This document shows positions 56,991 through 64,000 of a stretch of DNA of 64,000 bases, in pieces. The translations under genes were made by a program, and so were the position numbers. The notes under the pieces are model-generated. The model searched no databases. It saw only the letters and a program-made list of their open reading frames with translations, and was not told where the DNA came from. Origin of the DNA: Pseudomonadota bacterium (GTDB lineage Bacteria > Desulfobacterota > Binatia > UBA9968); contig JAJPJQ010000028.1 in NCBI GenBank assembly GCA_021324155.1, positions 62,001 through 126,000 on the forward strand. Direction: 5' to 3'. The first letter of the stretch is position 1. Each line of letters opens with the position of its first letter.

Positions 56991-57596
56991 TCATGGTCGT
57001 TTCGCGAAGACCGGCAGCATCGGCAGAGCCGCCCTAAGCTTTTGCAGCGCGAGACCGCGGTGGCTCACGCGGCTTTTCGCCTCGCGCTCGAGCTCGCCGA
57101 AGGTGCGCCCGAGCGGCGGATAGAAAAACAGCGGATCGTAGCCGAATCCGTTCGCGCCGCGCGGCTCGAAGCCGATCCGCCCCGGACATTCGGCGCGAAA
57201 GAGCCGCTCGGCCTGGGGCGCCGACAGCGCGAGCACGCAGACGAAGCGCGCGCCGCGCCGTGCTTCGGGCAGGCCGGCGAGCTGATCGAGAAGCTTGCGG
57301 TTATTGCGCGCGTCGTCGGCGTCTTCGCCGCTGTAGCGCGCCGAATAAATACCCGGCACGCCGCCGAGCGCGTCGACTTCGAGGCCGGAATCGTCGGCAA
57401 GCGCCGGGACGCCGGAAAACGCCGCGAGCGTCCGCGCTTTTTTCAGCGCGTTCTCTTCGTAAGTCGCGCCGTCCTCAATGACCTTCGGCGCGTCGGGAAA
57501 ATCTCTTAATGAAAGGATTCGGACCGGAAAGTCTTTCAGCGCGGCGGCGATTTCCGCGAGCTTGCCCGCGTTCGTGGTCGCGATGAGAAGATCCAT
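56991..57596 (-). CDS. rdgB: XTP/dITP diphosphatase (RdgB/HAM1 family)
   Basis: This cytosolic house-cleaning enzyme hydrolyses deaminated purine triphosphates to the monophosphates, preventing their incorporation into nucleic acids. The 201 residues include the N-terminal TTNAGKLAEI (residues 7-16), ALADDSGLEVDALGG (Mg and substrate site) and GFGYDPLFFYPP. The gene lies about 30 bases after rph on the same strand, the common rph-rdgB pairing. Confidence 0.96.
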   Translation of the reverse strand: MDLLIATTNAGKLAEIAAALKDFPVRILSLRDFPDAPKVIEDGATYEENALKKARTLAAFSGVPALADDSGLEVDALGGVPGIYSARYSGEDADDARNNRKLLDQLAGLPEARRGARFVCVLALSAPQAERLFRAECPGRIGFEPRGANGFGYDPLFFYPPLGRTFGELEREAKSRVSHRGLALQKLRAALPMLPVFAKRP

Positions 57597-57625
57597 CAGA
57601 ATACCGGAGGACGGAAAGGACCCGC

Positions 57626-58348
57626 TCAGGCGCTTTGCTTCAAAATCGCCTTCTGCGCCTTGATCAGCTCCTTGATCCCCTGCGTCGCAAGGTTCGTGAG
57701 GCTCTGGAGCTTTTTGTCACTGAACGGGGCGTGCTCGGCGGTCCCCTGGACCTCGATAAATTTCCCGCTCGCCGTCATGACGATGTTCATGTCGACTTCG
57801 GCGCGACTGTCCTCTTCGTAATTGAGATCGAGCAGCACACGGCCGTCGACGACTCCGACGCTCACCGCCGCGACGGCGTCGCGCAGCAGCGGCTTCGCGA
57901 TAGTGCCCGCTTTGAGCCAGCGCCCGGCCGCAATCCCGAGCGCGACATACGCGCCGGTGATTGAGGCTGTGCGCGTGCCGCCGTCGGCCTGGATCACGTC
58001 GCAGTCGATCCAGACCGTATTTTCGCCGAGCACCGTCATGTCGGCGACGGCGCGCAGGCTCCGGCCGATAAGCCGCTGGATCTCGTGCGTCCGGCCGCCG
58101 ACCTTGCCCCGCGACGACTCGCGCGCGATGCGCGTTCCCGAAGACGCCGGCAGCATGCCGTATTCGGCGGTGATCCAGCCTTTGCCGGTGCCGCGGAGAA
58201 ACGGCGGCGTACGCTCTTCGAGCTTCGCCGTGCAGATGACGCGCGTATCGCCCACCTCGATCAGCACCGAGCCGTCGGCGGGCTTGGTATAATTAGGGAT
58301 GATGACGAGCGGCCTAAGCTGCTTGTCTTTGCGCCCGTCGGATCTCAT
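57626..58348 (-). CDS. rph: Ribonuclease PH
   Basis: RNase PH is a phosphorolytic 3'-to-5' exoribonuclease that trims tRNA precursors as a hexamer. The 240-residue protein starts [14 protein letters not shown] and contains the phosphate-binding [20 protein letters not shown] and the conserved [20 protein letters not shown]. The C-terminus is complete, unlike the truncated rph of E. coli K-12. A heptad-repeat element separates it from the aldehyde dehydrogenase gene upstream. Confidence 0.97.
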   Translation of the reverse strand: MRSDGRKDKQLRPLVIIPNYTKPADGSVLIEVGDTRVICTAKLEERTPPFLRGTGKGWITAEYGMLPASSGTRIARESSRGKVGGRTHEIQRLIGRSLRAVADMTVLGENTVWIDCDVIQADGGTRTASITGAYVALGIAAGRWLKAGTIAKPLLRDAVAAVSVGVVDGRVLLDLNYEEDSRAEVDMNIVMTASGKFIEVQGTAEHAPFSDKKLQSLTNLATQGIKELIKAQKAILKQSA

Positions 58349-58364
58349 AAAAACTTAGAATATA

Positions 58365-58458
58365 GAAGTCACGAGCCAGGAGTCAGAAGTGCAAGAAAAA
58401 AGACCCTCGCATGACAAGTTCCGATATTCTCGCTCCTCGATTCTGTCTCCTGAATTCT
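58365..58458. repeat. Heptad-repeat inverted arms, site E (AG-N5 / CT-N5)
   Basis: AG occurs at 58367, 58374, 58381 and 58388 in units such as AGTCAGA. CT occurs at 58429, 58436, 58443, 58450 and 58457 in units such as TCTCCTG. Both arms keep an exact 7-base spacing and are broadly complementary (CAGGAGTCAGAAG against TTCTGTCTCCTG) around a loop of about 35 bases. The element fills most of the 113-base gap between the aldehyde dehydrogenase and rph genes. Confidence 0.75.
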
Positions 58459-58461
58459 GCT

Positions 58462-59880
58462 TTACGAATTGAGATGAAAGACGACCATTTTTAATTCGGT
58501 CATCTCTTCGACCGCGTAGCGCGGCCCTTCCTTGCCGAAGCCGGAGTCTTTGAGACCGCCGTACGGCATGAGGTCGACGCGCCACTGCGAGCCCCAATTG
58601 ACGTGGAGATTTCCCGCTTCCGCCTCGCGCGCGAACTTCATCGCCCATTCGACATTCTCCGTAAAGATGCCGGCGGCGAGGCCGTAAACGCTGTCGTTCG
58701 CGAGCGCGATCGCCTCGTCGATCGTCTCGAACGGCGTCACGGCGACGGCCGGACCGAAGAGCTCGTCGCGCGAGATGCGCATGTCGGGCCTCACATCGGC
58801 GACCACGGCCGGCAGATAGATCGCGCCGCGCCGGCCGCCGCCCGCCGCCAGGCGCGCGCCGCCCGCGATCGCTTCGTTGATCCAGGAATCGACGCGCTCC
58901 GCTTCGCTCTCCTTCACCATCGGGCCGACTTTGACCTTCTCGTCGAGCTGATTGCCGGTCGCGAGCGCTTCCACGCGCGGCTTGAGGGCGCCGATAAAAT
59001 CGCCATAAACTTTTTTTGCCGTGAGCACGCGCTGCGTCGAGATGCAGGTCTGTCCCGCGTTGCCGTAGCCGGTCATCGCGAGCACGGTCGCGACTTTGTC
59101 GAGATCGGCATCGGGCATGACGATGACCGGGCTGTTCGAGCCGAGCTCCATGGTGACCTTCTTGATGCCGGCCATGCGGCAGATGCGGTCGCCGATCTCG
59201 CGGCTGCCGGTGAAGGTCACCTTGCGCACCCGCCGGTCGCCGACCAGCGCGTCGCCGAGCTCGCCGCCGGGTCCGGTGACGCACTGAATGCCCTCGGGCG
59301 GCAGGCCCGACTCGAGGAGAATCTCCGTGAGCTTGAGCGCGGAGAGCGGCGTGTCGGAGGCGGGCTTGATGACGACGGTGTTGCCGCCCGCCAGCGCCGG
59401 GCCGACTTTGTGACAGACGAGGTTCAGCGGAAAATTGAACGGCGCGATTGCCGCGACGACGCCGCAAGGGACGCGAAGCGTGAAACCCAGCTTCTTCCCG
59501 CCCGTGGGGTCGGCATCGAGCGGCACGGTCTCGCCGTGGATCCGCTTCGCCTCTTCGGCCGAGCCCATCATCGTCTCGACCGCGCGGCTCGCCTCGCCTC
59601 GGCCTTCGGCGATGATCTTGCCCTCTTCGCTCGAGATCGTCCGGCCGAGCTCGTCGTTTCGCGCCGCCATGAGATCGGCGGCTTTGCGCAGGATCTTCCA
59701 GCGCTCGTAACCGGTGAGCTTCGCCATGACTTTGGCGCCGCGCTCGGCGTAGGCGAGCGCGCGGTCGATGTCGCCGGCGTCGCCGCGCGGCACGGTATCG
59801 ATGACAGCGTTGTCGAACGGGTTGCGCACCTCGATCTTCTTGGGCTTGTCGACCCACTGCCCGGCTAAAAACATCTTCAT
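58462..59880 (-). CDS. NAD(P)-dependent aldehyde dehydrogenase
   Basis: This cytosolic member of the ALDH superfamily oxidises an aldehyde to the acid. The 472 residues contain PFNFPLNLV (near 145), the cofactor segment VTFTGSREIG, the general base Glu in MELGSNSPVIV, and the nucleophilic Cys in GNAGQTCIST. The segment DELFGPAVAV and the short C-terminal arm are intact. Overall it looks like the lactaldehyde, phosphonoacetaldehyde or GapN-related branch rather than the betaine or retinal branch. The substrate is not assignable here, and the neighbours give no pathway clue. Confidence 0.88.
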   Translation of the reverse strand: MKMFLAGQWVDKPKKIEVRNPFDNAVIDTVPRGDAGDIDRALAYAERGAKVMAKLTGYERWKILRKAADLMAARNDELGRTISSEEGKIIAEGRGEASRAVETMMGSAEEAKRIHGETVPLDADPTGGKKLGFTLRVPCGVVAAIAPFNFPLNLVCHKVGPALAGGNTVVIKPASDTPLSALKLTEILLESGLPPEGIQCVTGPGGELGDALVGDRRVRKVTFTGSREIGDRICRMAGIKKVTMELGSNSPVIVMPDADLDKVATVLAMTGYGNAGQTCISTQRVLTAKKVYGDFIGALKPRVEALATGNQLDEKVKVGPMVKESEAERVDSWINEAIAGGARLAAGGGRRGAIYLPAVVADVRPDMRISRDELFGPAVAVTPFETIDEAIALANDSVYGLAAGIFTENVEWAMKFAREAEAGNLHVNWGSQWRVDLMPYGGLKDSGFGKEGPRYAVEEMTELKMVVFHLNS

Positions 59881-59909
59881 GGATAAAGCTCCCGCGGAAA
59901 TTTAAAAAA

Positions 59910-60872
59910 TCAGCCGCCGTTTTGCTTCGGCCCGTCGCCACGGAAAAAGCTGCGGCCATAGGTGCGGTGAAAGGAGGTCCAGCGCGACTGCTCTTTCGCC
60001 ATCAGCGCCTGGATGCTCTGGATTTTGCCGTCGAGGTCGTCGAGGTAATGAAGGATCAGCGCCTCGACGGTCTGGGGCAGCTTGGGCGAGCCGAATTCGT
60101 ACTGTCCGTGATGGCTCACGAGCATGTGCTTGACGAGGACCGCGAGATCGTCGGGGAATCCCGGTATCGAGCGGATCTTCTCGCTCACTTTCTCGACCTC
60201 CATCACGAGGTGGCCGAGCAGCTGTCCCTTGTCGGTGTACTCCACCGATCGGTCGAAAGAGAACTCGTAAACCTTTCCCATGTCGTGCAGAAAACCGCCG
60301 ATCAGCAAAAGATCGACATCGACGTCGCGATAGTTCTCGACGACCTTGAGAATCAGTTTAACGAGCGAGAGCGTGTGCTCCAAGAGCCCGCTGAGAAAAG
60401 AATGATGAACGCTCTTTCCGGCCGGCGCACGCTTGAAGAGGTCCATGAACTCTTCGTCGGCGAAAAACGCCTCGGCGAGCGCGAGCAAATGCGGATTCTT
60501 GATGCCGCGGAGAATCGCCATGAGCTCCGCAGCCATGGCTTCGGGATCGTACTGGCTCTTCGGCAGGAAATCGCCGGGCGCGACTTCCGCCTCGGCGACC
60601 TTCATCACGTCGAGCACGCGGATCTGGAGCTTGCCTTGATACACCGTCGCCTGACCGCGCACGCGCACGTAGTCGCTCCTCTCGAAGCGCTTGGCCAAAT
60701 CTTCGGCGCGGTCCCAGACGCGCCCTTCGATCTCGCCGCTCCGGTCGAGGAGCTTCAAGATGAGGTAGCCCGCGCCGCTCTTGGTAACGCCCTGATTCTT
60801 CGCGGCGCACATGAAGACCGTGTCGACCGGCTGGTGCTCCTGAATGTCGGTGACGAATAATTGCTTCATCAT
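59910..60872 (-). CDS. YhaM-like 3'-5' exoribonuclease (OB fold plus HD domain)
   Basis: The 320-residue protein has an N-terminal OB-type nucleic-acid-binding domain (about 5-100; YLILKLLDRSGEIEGRVWD) and a C-terminal HD phosphohydrolase domain (about 155-300). Metal-binding residues fall in HHSFLSGLLEHT and GGFLHDMGKVYEF. This arrangement is that of Bacillus YhaM, a 3'-5' exonuclease of RNA and single-stranded DNA. Its ATG directly follows the yggT stop (TGAATG). Activity is inferred from the family. Confidence 0.87.
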   Translation of the reverse strand: MMKQLFVTDIQEHQPVDTVFMCAAKNQGVTKSGAGYLILKLLDRSGEIEGRVWDRAEDLAKRFERSDYVRVRGQATVYQGKLQIRVLDVMKVAEAEVAPGDFLPKSQYDPEAMAAELMAILRGIKNPHLLALAEAFFADEEFMDLFKRAPAGKSVHHSFLSGLLEHTLSLVKLILKVVENYRDVDVDLLLIGGFLHDMGKVYEFSFDRSVEYTDKGQLLGHLVMEVEKVSEKIRSIPGFPDDLAVLVKHMLVSHHGQYEFGSPKLPQTVEALILHYLDDLDGKIQSIQALMAKEQSRWTSFHRTYGRSFFRGDGPKQNGG

Positions 60873-61181
60873 TCACCCTGCGAGTTGAATCGTGTTAGCG
60901 AGATCGTAAAGCGACCGCACGAGGAACTGCTGCAGAAATAAAATAATGACGAAGACGATGATCGGCGAGAAATCGATGCCGCCGGCAAAAAGCGGCAGAG
61001 CGCGGCGGATCCGCCAAAGCACCGGCTCGGTGGCATTGTAAAGAAATCGCACGATCGGATTGTAAGGATCGGGATTGACCCATGAAAGGATCGCGCGCGC
61101 GATGACGATCCACATGTAAGCCCATAAAAGATAGTCGAGCACCAAGGCGATCGCGCGAATCAAATTGGCTACGATGAACAT
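60873..61181 (-). CDS. yggT: YggT family membrane protein
   Basis: This 102-residue inner-membrane protein has two or three hydrophobic helices (about 5-30, 68-90). The family motif WVNPDPYNPIVRFLYNATEP contains the conserved NPxxP-like turn. Function is not established. The family is linked in some bacteria to osmotic stress and in plastids to membrane insertion. It lies between yggS and the nuclease gene with gaps of under ten bases, the widespread yggS-yggT pairing. Confidence 0.92.
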   Translation of the reverse strand: MFIVANLIRAIALVLDYLLWAYMWIVIARAILSWVNPDPYNPIVRFLYNATEPVLWRIRRALPLFAGGIDFSPIIVFVIILFLQQFLVRSLYDLANTIQLAG

Positions 61182-61187
61182 GGTATC

Positions 61188-61877
61188 CTACGCTTTTCGC
61201 GGGCCGAAGAGCGCCGTGCCGATGCGCACGAGCGTCGCTCCTTCTTCGACCGCGACCGGATAGTCCTGGCTCATACCCATCGAAAGCTCTTTGAGCGCGA
61301 CGCTCGGCGCGTCGAGCTTTTCATACTTCCGCCGCAGGCCGGCGAGGTCGCGGAAGAACGGCCGCATTTTTTCCGCGTCGTCCGAGAGCGGCGGCACGGT
61401 CATCAACCCTTCCACTTTCAACCAACGGAGCTGGCCGATTTCCTCGAGTAGCGCGCCGAGCTGTTGTTTGTCAACGCCGCTTTTGCTCGCTTCTCCGGCC
61501 AGGTTCACCTCGATCAGCGCGCGTACGGCCCGGCCGCGCGCCTCGCCTTGCCGATCCAGCGCCCGCGCGAGTTCCGCGCTGTCGACGGACTGAATGACGT
61601 CGAAAAGTTCGAGCGCGGCCCTCACTTTATTTCGCTGGAGATGGCCGATCATATGCCATTCGACTTCCGGAACGGCGCGTTTTTTCGCAGCCGCTTCCTG
61701 CACGTAATTCTCGCCCAAAAGCCGGACGCCCGCCGCCACCGCGGCGCGAATCTTCTCGATGCTTTGAGACTTGGACGCGGCAAGCAGCCTGACGCCGCCG
61801 GGATGTCGGCCGGACCGCGCCGCCGCCTCGCCGATCCGCTCCACGATCGCGCGGTAATTGGCGGCGATATCCACCAT
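61188..61877 (-). CDS. yggS: Pyridoxal phosphate homeostasis protein, YggS/PROSC family
   Basis: This cytosolic PLP-binding protein of alanine-racemase fold type III controls free PLP and affects amino-acid balance. The 229 residues contain the PLP lysine in LLAASKSQSIEKI (about residue 36), LGENYVQEA, WHMIGHLQRNKVR and the phosphate-binding LSMGMSQDYPVAVEEGATLVRIG in segments. It starts the minus-strand unit yggS-yggT-nuclease and is divergent from the chemosensory operon. Confidence 0.95.
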   Translation of the reverse strand: MVDIAANYRAIVERIGEAAARSGRHPGGVRLLAASKSQSIEKIRAAVAAGVRLLGENYVQEAAAKKRAVPEVEWHMIGHLQRNKVRAALELFDVIQSVDSAELARALDRQGEARGRAVRALIEVNLAGEASKSGVDKQQLGALLEEIGQLRWLKVEGLMTVPPLSDDAEKMRPFFRDLAGLRRKYEKLDAPSVALKELSMGMSQDYPVAVEEGATLVRIGTALFGPRKA

Positions 61878-61939
61878 GTGCGTGAGTCACTGAATAGCAC
61901 ATCCCCGGCGATAAATCACCACGGTTTTCCAGAATGAAT

Positions 61940-61969
61940 TTGACTTCGGAGGGGCTAAAGCCGTATCCT
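61940..61969 (+). promoter_or_regulatory. Possible promoter of the CheR-TPR operon
   Basis: TTGACT (61940-61945), an 18-base spacer and TATCCT (61964-61969) match at five and four of six positions. The expected start site is only about eight bases before the ATG at 61984, and no clear ribosome binding site is present, so the message may be nearly leaderless. Confidence 0.35.
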
Positions 61970-61983
61970 TTGCGGGCAAAACT

Positions 61984-63453
61984 ATGCCTAAACCGTCTCC
62001 GGCGTTTGATCGTGCCGACCTGCCGCGGTTGAGAGACCTGCTGGAAGTCAAAACCGGGCTCTATATTTCCGACGAAAAGCTGCCGCGGCTGAAAGAGCCG
62101 CTCGAGCAGCTGCGGGCCATCGACGGCGCGGCGCCCGAGTCGATCATCGCGGTGATCGAAGGCGGCGGTGACGACGGCGAACGGTACCTTCAGCGCCTGG
62201 TCGCGGCGGTGGCGACCAACGAGACTTATTTTTTCCGCACGACGGCGCATTTCACCGCGCTGAAAGACTATCTCCTTCCGGAGCTGATCGAAAGAAAGAA
62301 AGCTCTCGGCGCGCAGACGCTGACGATCTGGAGCGCGGGCTGCTCCACCGGGGAGGAGCCTTACTCCATTGCGATCCTGCTGCTCGATCATTTCCCGGAG
62401 ATCCTCTCGTGGCGGATCAATATTCTCGCAACCGACGTCGATCTCGACGCGCTCGAAGTCGCGCGCGAGGGCATCTACCGGCCGTGGTCGTTCCGCGGCG
62501 TCGCGCCGGAGCTGATCCGAAAATATTGGCGGCCGCTCGACGGCGACAGCCGGCGCGTCGACGAGCGCGTGCGCGGGCTCATCACGTTCCGCGAGCACAA
62601 TCTGAATATCGACCCCTATCCCTCCGTGGACGGCGTATCGGGCATCGACGTCATCTTCTGCCGCAACGTCACTATTTACTTTCGCCCGCCGACGATTGCG
62701 CGTTTGCTTGCGCGCTTTCATGCCTGCCTCGTCGAAGGCGGATTCCTCATCACCGGCGCGGCGGAGTATTCGCGCGAGGCATACGGCGAGTTTGAGGCGC
62801 GGGTCCTGCCCGAAACTGTTGTCTACGAGAAAGCGCCGGCGCGCCGGCCCGCCGCTTCGCCGCTGCCGCTCCCGTTGATTCTCCCGCAAGCGCTGCCGCG
62901 GCCCGCTTCGCGTCCGGCCGCGCCGCGGATCGCCAAGAGCAGGCCGGATGCGACGCGCGTCGAAGACGACGCCGTGGCCAGAGCGATCGACCTGATCGCG
63001 CGGGACGAGATCGACGCCGCGCTCGTGCTGCTCGCCACGGCGGCGGAAAAAAGCGCCACCGACGCGCGCATCCCTTTTCTCTTGGGCCGGCTTGCCGCCG
63101 ACCGTCAGCATCTGCCGGAAGCGGCGTACTGGCTCGGCCGAGCGCTCGCGCTCGACCCGCTGAATCTCTGGGCGCATTACTTCATGGCGCTTCTCTGGAT
63201 CGAGGAAGGAAGGCTCGCGGACGCGCTGACGGCGCTCAAGAAAACAACCTACATCGATCCGAATTTCGTCCTCGGACATTTTTACCTCGGAACAATTCAT
63301 AAGGCGGAAGGCCGTGCGGACCAGGCGCGCAAAAGCTTCGCGGTCGTGAAAAATCTGCTCGCGGGTCCGGGCGCCTCGGAGGATCTGAGCGGAGCCGACG
63401 GAATCAGCGGCCGCCAGCTGCTCGTGCTGGTGGAGCGGGAACTCGCCTCATGA
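61984..63453 (+). CDS. CheR methyltransferase fused to TPR domain (WspC-like)
   Basis: This S-adenosylmethionine-dependent glutamate methyltransferase modifies chemoreceptors. The CheR N-domain includes VATNETYFFR (76-85). The catalytic domain has WSAGCSTGEEPYS (116-128), the SAM-acidic ATDVD (149-153) and CRNVTIYF (226-233, usually RNVLIYF). A Pro/Ala-rich linker (about 284-315) leads to two or three TPR units (about 330-480; AYWLGRALALDPLNLWAHYF). CheR-TPR fusions are typical of Wsp-type and other alternative-function chemosensory systems. The stop overlaps the cheW start by four bases (ATGA). Confidence 0.93.
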   Translation: MPKPSPAFDRADLPRLRDLLEVKTGLYISDEKLPRLKEPLEQLRAIDGAAPESIIAVIEGGGDDGERYLQRLVAAVATNETYFFRTTAHFTALKDYLLPELIERKKALGAQTLTIWSAGCSTGEEPYSIAILLLDHFPEILSWRINILATDVDLDALEVAREGIYRPWSFRGVAPELIRKYWRPLDGDSRRVDERVRGLITFREHNLNIDPYPSVDGVSGIDVIFCRNVTIYFRPPTIARLLARFHACLVEGGFLITGAAEYSREAYGEFEARVLPETVVYEKAPARRPAASPLPLPLILPQALPRPASRPAAPRIAKSRPDATRVEDDAVARAIDLIARDEIDAALVLLATAAEKSATDARIPFLLGRLAADRQHLPEAAYWLGRALALDPLNLWAHYFMALLWIEEGRLADALTALKKTTYIDPNFVLGHFYLGTIHKAEGRADQARKSFAVVKNLLAGPGASEDLSGADGISGRQLLVLVERELAS

Positions 63454-63926
63454 ATGATTCGCTTCTGCTCACCTTCGCGCTCGAGCCGTCGACCTACGCC
63501 GTACCCATTCAGGACGTTCAGGAAGTGGTGGCGCTGCCGGAGCTCACCGCACTGGCGGATGCGCCGTCGTTCGTCGCGGGGATTTTCAATTTGCGCGGCG
63601 TCGTCGTGACCGTCATCGATATGCGGCAGAGAATGGGCGTCGCGCGCCGACGCTGGGACCGCCGGACGGCGGTGCTCGTCACGCCGTTTCGCGAAAGGCT
63701 GTTCGGTCTCATCGTCGACCACGCGCTGTCGTTGGTAAAGGTCGCGCGCACGGATTTGGAGCCGGCGCCCGATTTCTCGTCGTTTCTCTCCGCGTCTCAG
63801 GGGCAATTCCTGCAAGGAGTCGCCAAGAGCGAAGGCCGGCTCATTCCGGTTATCAACATCGAGCGCATTTTCTCCGTGCTCGAAGCGCATGAGCTGGGCG
63901 ATTGGCGAAAAAACGACGATGGATAA
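63450..63926 (+). CDS. cheW: Chemotaxis coupling protein CheW
   Basis: CheW links receptors to the histidine kinase CheA. The 158 residues form a single CheW domain: LLLTFALEPSTYAVPIQDVQ at the start, the conserved GIFNLRGVVVTVIDMRQRMG near residue 45 and FGLIVDHALSLVKV near residue 90. It overlaps the CheR-TPR gene by four bases and the next gene by eight, so all three are translated as a unit. Confidence 0.94.
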   Translation: MNDSLLLTFALEPSTYAVPIQDVQEVVALPELTALADAPSFVAGIFNLRGVVVTVIDMRQRMGVARRRWDRRTAVLVTPFRERLFGLIVDHALSLVKVARTDLEPAPDFSSFLSASQGQFLQGVAKSEGRLIPVINIERIFSVLEAHELGDWRKNDDG

Positions 63927-64000
63927 ACTGATGCGCAACGGAGCGGCCGACGCCGAGAGCGCCGACGAAGATTTGAGCGAGCTCTTCCGGGAGCGGGCCC
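63919..64000 (+). CDS. N-terminal fragment of a third chemosensory gene, probably a second CheW (WspD-like)
   Basis: The frame from the ATG at 63919 stays open to the window edge (27 codons). It begins MDKLMRNGAADAESADEDLS and continues with ELFRERA. An acidic stretch before an L-R-E-R-A segment is seen at the N-terminus of WspD-like CheW proteins. The overlap with cheW and the preceding CheR-TPR gene fit the order wspC-wspB/D. Too little is present to be sure. Confidence 0.5.
   Translation, partial: MDKLMRNGAADAESADEDLSELFRERA

Noticed and set aside
61627-63300. 557-codon minus-strand frame overlapping yggS and opposite the CheR-TPR gene
   Set aside because: It crosses two well-supported genes and has shadow composition.

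Overview
The window is GC-rich chromosomal DNA from a diderm (Gram-negative) bacterium. LptF and LptG imply an LPS-bearing outer membrane. The unbroken run of ribosomal, RNA polymerase and elongation-factor genes, the tig-clpP-clpX-lon-hup block and an orphan NMT1/THI5-like binding protein fit a deltaproteobacterial, Binatota or Rokubacteria/NC10 type of lineage. That placement is inferred from gene order and could not be tested by alignment. No rRNA gene, CRISPR array, insertion sequence or prophage was seen, and no stretch over 300 bases lacks a gene.

Region 1 (1-29094, all minus strand) is an information-processing supercluster. In transcription order it runs rlmB, promoter, tRNA-Thr(TGT), tRNA-Tyr, tRNA-Gly, tRNA-Thr(GGT), tuf, rpmG, tRNA-Trp, secE, nusG, rplKAJL, rpoBC, rpsLG, fusA, then the S10 and spc operons through secY, adk, map and the first codons of infA. 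Deviations from the textbook order are no rpmD (L30) between rpsE and rplO, no tuf between fusA and rpsJ, an intrinsic-terminator hairpin just before fusA, a 40-residue Ala/Pro/Gly tail on S19, and a heptad-repeat hairpin between rpsC and rplP.

Region 2 (29171-35184, mostly plus) holds lptF-lptG, a secreted B3-like metallo-beta-lactamase-fold enzyme, a secreted MetX-type alpha/beta hydrolase, a small CxxC/CxxC protein on the minus strand and an orphan ABC substrate-binding protein. Region 3 (35185-43643, minus) runs tRNA-Leu, tig, clpP, clpX, lon, hup, tRNA-Val, tRNA-Asp, rplM, rpsI, argC: protein quality control, then two ribosomal proteins coupled to arginine synthesis.

Region 4 (43822-56188) is the highlight: a compact protein N-glycosylation locus whose two GT4 mannosyltransferase-like genes look like eukaryotic ALG1 and ALG2 rather than Campylobacter Pgl enzymes. 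They sit with a PglK-type ABC flippase, a MurG-like GT28 protein that could fill the ALG13/14 role, two tandem STT3/PglB oligosaccharyltransferases with WWDYG motifs, and a WecA-type GlcNAc-1-P transferase that could fill the ALG7 role. Together they could in principle build and transfer a lipid-linked GlcNAc2Man(1-3) glycan resembling the eukaryotic core. The order of steps and the glycan are inferred from homology.

Region 5 (56347-61877, minus) has four tRNAs (Lys, His, Arg, Pro), then rdgB, rph, an aldehyde dehydrogenase, a YhaM-like nuclease, yggT and yggS. Region 6 (61984-64000, plus) begins a Wsp-like chemosensory operon: a CheR-TPR methyltransferase, CheW and a truncated third gene.

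Five intergenic sites (near 7605, 37265, 56449, 56681 and 58365) share one unusual architecture: two facing arms, each built of degenerate 7-base repeats in strict 7-base register and complementary to each other, with a different heptamer at each site.
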